Positions 51,525 to 58,231 of a stretch of 64,000 nucleotides of DNA are shown here, in pieces (position 1 is the first letter of the stretch; every line of letters starts with the position of its first letter). Source of the DNA: Planctomycetaceae bacterium (GTDB lineage: Bacteria; Planctomycetota; Phycisphaerae; UBA1845; UTPLA1); NCBI GenBank assembly GCA_011525745.1, contig WYBU01000100.1:1-64000 (forward strand), read 5' to 3'. The notes under the pieces are model-generated. The model did not search any database and was not told the origin of the DNA. It saw only the letters and a list, made by a program, of their open reading frames with translations. A program made the position numbers and the translations under genes.

Positions 51525-53288
51525 ATGAATTCATCCAGCAACATGCACGCGTCGCCGCGGACCCATTCCCATCGCACGATTGCGACGATAATCGCCGCCG
51601 CACTGATCGGGCTAATCACCTGGGTCTTCAGCGGCGCATACGCCTGGCGCGGGTATCCCGCCGATCATGCCCACGGCACAGCGATCGCGGTCGTCCTCGG
51701 GCTTGCAGCGCAAGTCACGCTGGCCGCTGTCGCGACGATGAGCATTCGCTCGCTTCCGTCCGGCCGCGTGGTGCTGCCGCTTGCCGTCGCAGCGTGGACC
51801 ATCGCGCGCCTGACGACGTCATCGCTGTTTCCGCTCATCAGCGACGAGGCGTATCACTGGTTGTGGGCCGGGCATCTGGACCTTGGCTATTACGACCACC
51901 CCGGCATGGTGGCGTGGCTGGCGCGATTGTTCGCGCCGTGGCACGGCGAAGCCGCGGCGCTGGTGCGCCTCTCCAGCGTACTGCTCGGGACGGGGATGGT
52001 GTGGCTCGTTCATCGCCTGGCGCGGTCCACGACGCGCGACCACAACGTCGCCGATCGGGCGGCGCTGCTGTTCATGCTCGTCCCGCTGTTCGCGGGCGGG
52101 TCGATGATCTTGTTCCCGTCGATGTCGGTCTACTTCTTCTGGTGGCTGACGATTCTGCTGGCGTGGCGCGCGATGCGCGGCGACCGCCTGCGCGATTGGG
52201 CGCTGATGGGCCTGGCGTGGGGCGCCTCGACCAACGCCAACTTCACGACGTTCATGCTGCCGGCATGGGTGGGCGCGTTTCTGCTGCTGTCGCGGCGGGA
52301 CCGGCGGTTCATCCTGCGCCCGGGGCCGTACGTGGCGCTGCTGGCCGGCGCCGTCGGATTCCTGCCCACGCTGATCTGGAACGCGACGCACGACTGGGAC
52401 ACGCTGGCGTTCAACTTCGTGCGGCGACACACCGAAGCGCAGTTGCAGATCGAAAACGTCGGATTATACGTCGGCGGCCTGCTGCTGATGCTCTCGCCCG
52501 TGCTGGGCGCGGCGATGCTCGCGGCGGGCGCAAGGCAGGCGGTGCGCGCCTGGCGCGAACAGGACCGCGGACGGCTGTTTCTGGCCTGCATGGGCTGGGG
52601 ACCGGTGCTGGCGTTTCTGGGATTCAGCCTGACGCAGGAGGTCAACGCCCACTACGCCGGTCCGGGATTCGTGCCGCTGCTGATTCTGTTCTGTGATTCG
52701 TCGCGTCGGGCGCCGCACGCGCGACCGCGCCCGCCGACGATCGGAACGCGCGGCGCACACGCCTGCACCGCGATCATGTTCGCGGTAGTGCTGGCGCCGG
52801 CGTTGATTCCGGCGGACACGGCGTATGCGTGGATGCGGCGCATCGCGCCGCAACAGGCCGACCGGGCGGCGAAGCGCACGGCCGAGGTGTACGGCTGGTC
52901 GGCGATCGGCGCTTTTCTGGACGGGCGGGGCGAGCGATTCGGCGTCGGCACGCCGCAGGTGTTACTGGCGCCTTCGTACGCGCAGGCGAGCATGTTGATG
53001 CACTACGCACGCGGCGTCGATCTGGCCTACAACCTGGGCGAAGGCCGCAGCCCGTTCGGCCAGCAGTTCCGGCACTGGGGACCGCTGAGCACGCTTCGAG
53101 CCGGCTGCGAGGCATTGATCGTGTACGCTGGATGGCACGATCACGACGCGGATTTGGCCGAATGGCGGCGACACTTCGATCACGTCGAAGCTGTTTCAAC
53201 GGATATCGCGGGCGCGGATGCGCGACTGAAGTACTTCACGATCTATCGCGGCGTGGGATATCGCGGAACGCTGAGGAATGCGAAGTAA
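51525..53288 (+). CDS. GT39-like (ArnT/PMT family) glycosyltransferase
   Basis: A 587-residue polytopic glycosyltransferase of the dolichyl/undecaprenyl-phosphate sugar type. Key loop: FPLISDEAYHWLWAGHLDLGYYDHPGMVAWLARLFAPW with the acidic pair DE that marks the catalytic loop. About ten further helices follow, with NANFTTFMLPAWVGAFLLL and PTLIWNATHDWDTLAFNFVRRH. The C-terminal soluble part (about 450-587) has LLAPSYAQASMLMHYARGVD. It probably transfers a lipid-linked sugar to an envelope target on the outer face of the membrane. The ATG at 51525 is chosen; the frame is open 60 nt upstream. Confidence 0.88.
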   Translation: MNSSSNMHASPRTHSHRTIATIIAAALIGLITWVFSGAYAWRGYPADHAHGTAIAVVLGLAAQVTLAAVATMSIRSLPSGRVVLPLAVAAWTIARLTTSSLFPLISDEAYHWLWAGHLDLGYYDHPGMVAWLARLFAPWHGEAAALVRLSSVLLGTGMVWLVHRLARSTTRDHNVADRAALLFMLVPLFAGGSMILFPSMSVYFFWWLTILLAWRAMRGDRLRDWALMGLAWGASTNANFTTFMLPAWVGAFLLLSRRDRRFILRPGPYVALLAGAVGFLPTLIWNATHDWDTLAFNFVRRHTEAQLQIENVGLYVGGLLLMLSPVLGAAMLAAGARQAVRAWREQDRGRLFLACMGWGPVLAFLGFSLTQEVNAHYAGPGFVPLLILFCDSSRRAPHARPRPPTIGTRGAHACTAIMFAVVLAPALIPADTAYAWMRRIAPQQADRAAKRTAEVYGWSAIGAFLDGRGERFGVGTPQVLLAPSYAQASMLMHYARGVDLAYNLGEGRSPFGQQFRHWGPLSTLRAGCEALIVYAGWHDHDADLAEWRRHFDHVEAVSTDIAGADARLKYFTIYRGVGYRGTLRNAK

Positions 53289-53404
53289 CAAAGCCCGGGG
53301 AACACGCGGCTTGCCGCGTTTCCCTGGGTCAATAGAGATTTCGCGCAATTGATGTGCGCGGGCAGAAAGCCCGGGCCACGCAAAAATCTAACTACGGGCG
53401 GCGA

Positions 53405-54805
53405 TCATGCGCGGCAGGCTCGCGCGGCGGCTACGACGAAATCCAATTCGTCATCCGCCAGCGTGCGCACGTCGAACACGATCGCGTCAGCGTCGATGCG
53501 CGCCACTACCGGCGGATCGGCGCTGCGCAGCGCGCGGGCCAACTCGTCGGCCGATGCATCCGCGGCCAATCGCCAGCGCACGATCGCGGTCGGCAGCGGC
53601 CAGACGGGCAGCGATCCGCCGCCGGCGAACGTCTCATCTTCGGCCACTTCGAACGCCTCGTCCGCCAGCGCCGCGGCGAGCCTCTGGCGCAGGCTCTCGG
53701 CGCGCGGTCGCAGCACGTCCAACGGCTGATTCAGCAGGCGCAGCGCCGGAACCTCCGCCGCCGCGCGGACCGGATCGAAGTACAACTCCAGCGTGACTTG
53801 CAGCGCGGCGATCGTCAGCTTGTCGATCCGCATCGCACGTGCCAGCGGATGGCGCCGCAACCGCTCGATCAGGTCGGCCCGGCCGAGGATCACGCCGGCC
53901 TGCGGACCGCCCAGCAGCTTGTCGCCGCTGAACGAGACGATGTCGGCGCCGACGGCCAGCGACGCGGCGACGGTCGGCTCGTTGGCGGCGCGCCACAGGT
54001 CGTCGTCGAGCAGCGCGCCGCTGCCGAGATCGTCATAGACAATCAGCTCGCGCGCGTGGGCCAGCGCCGCCAGTTCGGCGATACCGGGCGATTCAGAAAA
54101 ACCCATCACGCGAAAATTGCTCGTATGGACGTGCAGGATCAGCGCGGTCTCGGCCGTGATCGCGGATTCGTAATCGCTCAGCCGCGTCTTGTTGGTCGTG
54201 CCCACTTCGCGCATGCGGCAGCCGCTGCACGCCATCACGTCCGGCAGGCGAAACGATCCGCCGATTTCGACAAGCTGTCCGCGCGAGACGATGGCCTCGC
54301 GCCCGGCGGCAATGCCCGCGAGGGCCAGCAACGTGGCGGCGGCGTTGTTGTTGACGACGAGCGCGGCCTGGGCGCCGGTCAGGCGCACCAGCATGTCCTC
54401 GAGCTGGACGCCCCGTCGGCCGCGGTCGCCGCGTTCGAGATTGAATTCGAGATTGCAGTAGCCCGCGGCGTTCTGAATGGCCAGGCGCGCGGCGTCGGCC
54501 AGCGGCGCGCGGCCCAGTCCGGTGTGAAGCACGATGCCGGTCGCGTTGATGACGCGATGCAGCCGGCTTCGCGCGCGGTGATCGAGACGACGGATGGCGG
54601 CGAGCACGAGCGCATCGGTCGAGGCGTGCTCATCGACCGCGGCGCCGGCGAGCAGCGCGTCGCGGGCGTCGGCGAGCGCTTCGGTCAGGGCGGCCTTCCA
54701 TTCGGCGCGGGCGTGATGTGCGAAGCGGCGATGCGCCTCGGCGTTCGCCAACAGCGCGGTCATCGACGGCAGGTTTTTGAGGACGTGAAAAGGTTGCGCG
54801 GCCAT
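53405..54805 (-). CDS. selA: L-seryl-tRNA(Sec) selenium transferase
   Basis: A 466-residue PLP enzyme that converts seryl-tRNA(Sec) to selenocysteyl-tRNA(Sec) using selenophosphate. Features are the N-terminal helical region (about 1-75), VINATGIVLHTGLGRAPLADAA, QLEDMLVRLTGAQAALVVNNNAAATLLALAGIA, EVGTTNKTRLSDYESAI and the PLP-lysine motif SFSGDKLLGGPQAG with Lys296. Length and motifs match E. coli SelA. The ATG at 54805 is chosen (an in-frame ATG at 54850 lies farther upstream). selB, selC and selD are not in the window. It supports selenocysteine decoding of the UGA in 6340-7113. Confidence 0.96.
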   Translation of the reverse strand: MAAQPFHVLKNLPSMTALLANAEAHRRFAHHARAEWKAALTEALADARDALLAGAAVDEHASTDALVLAAIRRLDHRARSRLHRVINATGIVLHTGLGRAPLADAARLAIQNAAGYCNLEFNLERGDRGRRGVQLEDMLVRLTGAQAALVVNNNAAATLLALAGIAAGREAIVSRGQLVEIGGSFRLPDVMACSGCRMREVGTTNKTRLSDYESAITAETALILHVHTSNFRVMGFSESPGIAELAALAHARELIVYDDLGSGALLDDDLWRAANEPTVAASLAVGADIVSFSGDKLLGGPQAGVILGRADLIERLRRHPLARAMRIDKLTIAALQVTLELYFDPVRAAAEVPALRLLNQPLDVLRPRAESLRQRLAAALADEAFEVAEDETFAGGGSLPVWPLPTAIVRWRLAADASADELARALRSADPPVVARIDADAIVFDVRTLADDELDFVVAAARACRA

Positions 54806-54835
54806 GCGATGATCTTGTCCTAAGCGCGTTGCAGA

Positions 54836-55122
54836 AACAAGCGGGGGCAACGTCGAAACAACAGCAAGGGAACAGGGAACAGCAAGAAGCGTTGGAGTGG
54901 CCGTCGCGATTACATTGGGCGATCAACGACGAGGCGACGGGCGATTCCCAGGCGCCCGCCCGTTGCTCGCCCGTCCGCGTCGCGCATGCCGTCCATTCCG
55001 TCCACAATTGCACGGCAGCGCGCAGTCCCGGATAGCCGCCTGCGCGGGAATGACGGTTTTCGGCTGAATGCTGACGGCTGAATGCTGACGGCTCCGTGGT
55101 CCGCACAACGGACCCTGCAAAT
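54836..55122 (+). repeat. Family-F full-length repeat, copy 2
   Basis: Nearly identical by eye to 33281-33560 over its whole length, including attcccaggcgcccgcccgt and gatagccgcctgcgcgggaa, ending gtccgcacaacggaccctgc. It lies between divergent selA and cmk, where it must contain or displace both promoters. Confidence 0.85.
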
Positions 55123-55188
55123 CCGCTTCCGACGCCTTGTCGCGCTACGGCAGCGCTTCGTAGAATCCGGCGAGGAATCGGGTGGCGC

Positions 55189-55887
55189 ATGATCATCACC
55201 ATCGACGGCCCGGCAGGCTCGGGCAAGAGCACGATCGCGCGGAAACTGGCGGCTCGCCTGGGTATTCCTTATCTCGACACCGGCGCGATGTATCGCGCCG
55301 TGGCACTGCGGGCGCTGCGGCTGGGCGTGCGCCCGAACGACGCCGCGGGATTGATCGAATGCGCCCGCCAGTCGCACATCGAGCTGGACTGCGGACCGAC
55401 GTTTACGCGCGTCGTACTCGACGGCGAGGACGTGAGCGAAGCCATCCGCGGCATGACCGTCAACGGCGCGACCAGCGCGGTGGCGCGGCTTCAGCCCATC
55501 CGCGAACTGCTGGTGCAACGGCAGCGCGAGCTTGGCCGACGATTCGGCTCGCTCGTGACCGAGGGGCGCGATCAAGGCAGCGTGGTGTTTCCCGACGCGG
55601 ACCTCAAGGTCGTGATGGACGCGACGCTCGATCGGCGCGTCAAGCGGCGGCATCTGGAGATGCTGGCCGACGGCGAAGAGGTGAAGGTGCAGGACATCCT
55701 CGACAATCTGCGCGAGCGCGACAACAACGACGCTCATCAATGGGCGCCGCTGCTGAGCGATCCCGACGTGCTCCAGCTCGACACGTCGCACATGACCGTG
55801 GCCCAGGTCGTCGAGCGGCTTCTGGCGGAAGTCGAACGCCGCCGTGCGCGCTCCGCCTCAGCGGCGCGAACCGCGAACTCAAGATGA
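55189..55887 (+). CDS. cmk: Cytidylate kinase
   Basis: A 232-residue kinase phosphorylating CMP and dCMP with ATP. The P-loop is MIITIDGPAGSGKSTIARKLAARLGIPYLDTGAMYRAVAL. EGRDQGSVVFPDADLKVVMDATLDRRVKRR contains the conserved GRD(I/Q)G Asp-Arg region and the lid. The ATG at 55189 follows CGAGGAA. plsC follows about 100 nt downstream on the same strand, the order cmk-plsC being common. Typical length. Confidence 0.95.
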   Translation: MIITIDGPAGSGKSTIARKLAARLGIPYLDTGAMYRAVALRALRLGVRPNDAAGLIECARQSHIELDCGPTFTRVVLDGEDVSEAIRGMTVNGATSAVARLQPIRELLVQRQRELGRRFGSLVTEGRDQGSVVFPDADLKVVMDATLDRRVKRRHLEMLADGEEVKVQDILDNLRERDNNDAHQWAPLLSDPDVLQLDTSHMTVAQVVERLLAEVERRRARSASAARTANSR

Positions 55888-55987
55888 CGACACCGCCGCC
55901 GCGGCACGTGCTCCGCCTCGACATCAACAGGCCATCGCGTGTTGTGATCTCGTGGAATTCCAGCCGCCGTCGCGCAAGGGCCTGATC

Positions 55988-56647
55988 ATGCCATCCGCTG
56001 ATGCCAACGCCCCCCATCGGCCGCGCGTCCGCCTGGGCTATCGCCTGGCGCAGTTGTTCATTCAAATCTTTTTCGTTTTTTTCTTTCGCACCCGGGCGTT
56101 TGGCGCGCGGCGCGTGCCGGTCGACGGCGGCGTGCTGCTGATCTGCAATCATCAGAGCTACTTCGATCCGGTGTTGGCGGCGCTGCCGCTGCCGCGCGAG
56201 TGCTCGTTCATGGCGCGAGACACCCTGTTCGCGCAGCCGCACTTTCGGCGGCTGATTAGTTATCTCAACGCCTTTCCGGTGCGCCGCGCCACGGCGGACA
56301 TGGCCGCCATGCGCGAGGCGATTCGCCGATTGCGCGACGGCCTGGCCGTCGTCGTGTTCCCCGAGGGCACGCGCACGCGCGATGGTTCGATCGGCGAGTT
56401 TCATCTCGGCTCGATGCTGCTGGCCAAACGGGCCGGCGCGCCGATCGTGCCGGTCGTCGTCGTCGGTGCGTTTGAGAGCTGGCCGCGGGATCGCAAGCTG
56501 CCGCGGCCGGCGAAGATCGCCATTCATTACGGCGAAGTCGTGACGTCCGAGCAGGTGCGCGAATGGTCGGAGGAGCGGCTGGCCGAAGTGGTGCGCGGAC
56601 GGATGGTGGCGATGTATGAAGCGGCGCACGCGCCGCAACGACGCTGA
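55988..56647 (+). CDS. plsC: 1-acyl-sn-glycerol-3-phosphate acyltransferase
   Basis: A 219-residue membrane-bound acyltransferase making phosphatidic acid. It has an N-terminal hydrophobic stretch (AQLFIQIFFVFFFRTRAFG), motif I LLICNHQSYFDPVLAALPL (HX4D), FPVRRATADMAAMREAIRRL and motif III VVVFPEGTRTRDG. Located just after cmk. Standard length. Confidence 0.93.
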   Translation: MPSADANAPHRPRVRLGYRLAQLFIQIFFVFFFRTRAFGARRVPVDGGVLLICNHQSYFDPVLAALPLPRECSFMARDTLFAQPHFRRLISYLNAFPVRRATADMAAMREAIRRLRDGLAVVVFPEGTRTRDGSIGEFHLGSMLLAKRAGAPIVPVVVVGAFESWPRDRKLPRPAKIAIHYGEVVTSEQVREWSEERLAEVVRGRMVAMYEAAHAPQRR

Positions 56648-56689
56648 AACGGCACTGTTGACTCACAAAGGCTAGCGAAACCGGCGCAC

Positions 56690-56885
56690 ACAATCAGAGC
56701 CGCGAAGCCCCGCGCCTGCGCAAAGGCAGGCGGCAGCCGGCACGATGCGGCCGGATCGCCCGGCGCATGCACGTGCGGTATTTTGCGCCCGGCGTGCGGA
56801 TCCCGCTCGCCGACGCCGCGCGGCTCGGATCATCGCTTGTGCGGAGATCGCGCTTGCCGACGCCGCGAGGCTCGGATGATCCTGA
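56690..56885. repeat. Cluster of D elements upstream of efp
   Basis: The cluster holds an inverted D element (cagagccgcgaagccccgcg, about 56694-56715) and two forward copies (gcggatcccgctcgccgacg at about 56796 and gcggagatcgcgcttgccga at about 56840, each ending in a gcggctcggatgatc-type sequence). The gap 56648-56958 contains no gene. Confidence 0.65.
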
Positions 56886-56958
56886 CTCGCGCACGGCGTT
56901 TCATTTCTCGAATGCGCGGGTATCATGATTCTTGTCATATGATCACGGGAGGCGGCAC

Positions 56959-57522
56959 ATGGCCAACATCCCTCTCAAACGCGGCATGTTCATCCGTCAT
57001 CAGAATCACGTGTACAACGTGATCGACTTCCACGAGCGACATACCGGCAAGCAGAAACCGACGGTGCACGTGTCGCTCCGCGACGTGCGCGACGGCCGAC
57101 CGGTCGACCGCACGCTGGACGATCTGCTGCCGATTCAGGAGGTTGAGCACGCCATTCGCAACATGCAGTACCTCTATCCGCGCGGCGAAAACGCCGTCTT
57201 TATGGACTCCGAGACCTTCGAGGAGTTCGAGATGGGCCAACCGGAACTACACGGCGGCACGCCCTTCCTGCGCGACGGAGACGTTTATCGCGTTCAGTGG
57301 ATCGACGGCCGGCCGGTGTCGCTCGATCTGCCCGATGTCGTATCGCTGTCGGTGACGCTGACGGCTGATCCGGGGCATTCGGTCGGCGCGGCATCAAACG
57401 TGACGAAGGAAGCGACGCTCGAGAACGGACTGGAGGTGCGCGTGCCGCTCTTCATCAAGATCGGCGACGTGATCCGCGTCGACACGCGGACGAAAACGTA
57501 CGCAGGCAAGGAAGCGACCTGA
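56959..57522 (+). CDS. efp: Elongation factor P (divergent)
   Basis: A 187-residue EF-P, which relieves ribosome stalling at proline runs. It has the three-domain EF-P fold: KOW-like N-domain (IPLKRGMFIRHQNHVYNVIDFHERHTGKQKPTVHVSLRDV), a middle domain (DRTLDDLLPIQEVEHAIRNMQYLYPRGENAVFMDSETFEEFEM) and a C-domain ending FIKIGDVIRVDTRTKTYAGKEAT. The tip loop carrying the modified Lys (PGKGQ in E. coli) reads TGKQK here, so a Lys (residue 31) is kept but the Pro is lost. The ATG at 56959 has GGGAGG 10 nt upstream. Confidence 0.88.
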   Translation: MANIPLKRGMFIRHQNHVYNVIDFHERHTGKQKPTVHVSLRDVRDGRPVDRTLDDLLPIQEVEHAIRNMQYLYPRGENAVFMDSETFEEFEMGQPELHGGTPFLRDGDVYRVQWIDGRPVSLDLPDVVSLSVTLTADPGHSVGAASNVTKEATLENGLEVRVPLFIKIGDVIRVDTRTKTYAGKEAT

Positions 57523-57529
57523 TCGCGCC

Positions 57530-57862
57530 GCGCGCGAACGAAACGTTGAAAAGTCGAAACGTCAAAAAACGGCACGATGGCGACGGGGCAAAAAAACGAC
57601 AGACAAAGGCGGCAATCGACGTAGAGACCCGGCGCTGTCACGGATACGATGCGCGGCACATCAGGCGATGGGTAACTGCTGAAGGTCCAAGGTTCGCGCG
57701 TCGACCTCGCCCGTGCCTTCCATTCGGTCCATTCCGTCCACCGTGCCGCGGCGGCACATAGGAGCGGATTCTCGCCTGCGCGGGAATGACCCCTTCCGGC
57801 TGAAAGCTGATCGCTGAAAGCTGATGGCTCCTGGTCCGCGCAGCCGACCCTGCGGGTCGAAA
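57530..57862 (+). repeat. Family-F partial copy downstream of efp
   Basis: An A-rich head (acgaaacgttgaaaagtcga), a diverged middle, cattcggtccattccgtcca, the hairpin tcgcctgcgcgggaatgacc, two gctgatcgctgaaa-type units and ggtccgcgcagccgaccctg. The head begins 8-10 nt after the efp stop, as at several other family-F sites. Confidence 0.65.
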
Positions 57863-57977
57863 GCTGATGGCTGCCCTCCCAACCCTGTGAAATCTGCCCG
57901 CTACGAAATATTTTCCCGTCGCAATGTTCCGGCTCGCCAATGCTTAGCGATTTCTTTGTCTTTGCGCTACAATTCCG

Positions 57978-58006
57978 TTGACAGCCCCTATATCTTGTGG
58001 TACAAA
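57978..58006 (+). promoter_or_regulatory. Sigma-70-type promoter of nrdJ
   Basis: TTGACA (57978-57983) and TACAAA (58001-58006) are separated by exactly 17 nt, a near-consensus vegetative promoter. It lies about 225 nt upstream of the nrdJ start, so the leader is long. Confidence 0.7.
57985..58000. promoter_or_regulatory. Candidate NrdR box in the nrdJ promoter spacer
   Basis: CCCCTATATCTTGTGG fills the spacer between the -35 and -10 elements and matches the NrdR box pattern (C-tATAT-c-tGTG). A weaker CGATATCACC lies about 23 bp downstream. Binding there would block polymerase, as expected for the nucleotide-sensing repressor NrdR. Confidence 0.5.
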
Positions 58007-58231
58007 TCGCCGATATCACCAAGGGGCTGGGTTTCGGCCGATAAGTGCCGCAGTGCTGGCCCGGTACAAGACGTTTCAAACCGCCGAAATCACAACGGTT
58101 TTGGCCAGTAGTCAGGCAGGCCATCGGGGGCCGCTTCGGCTCAATTCGTTCGTGGCCTGCATGGTTGTTACAGAGAACAGCACGCAGCCGGCAGCCGCCT
58201 GTCGACGCGCTTTGATAATGGAGTCGGTCTC

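Noticed and set aside
57540..58231. Cobalamin riboswitch upstream of nrdJ
   Set aside because: No B12-box-like sequence was found; the region is a family-F repeat followed by a promoter with an NrdR-like box.
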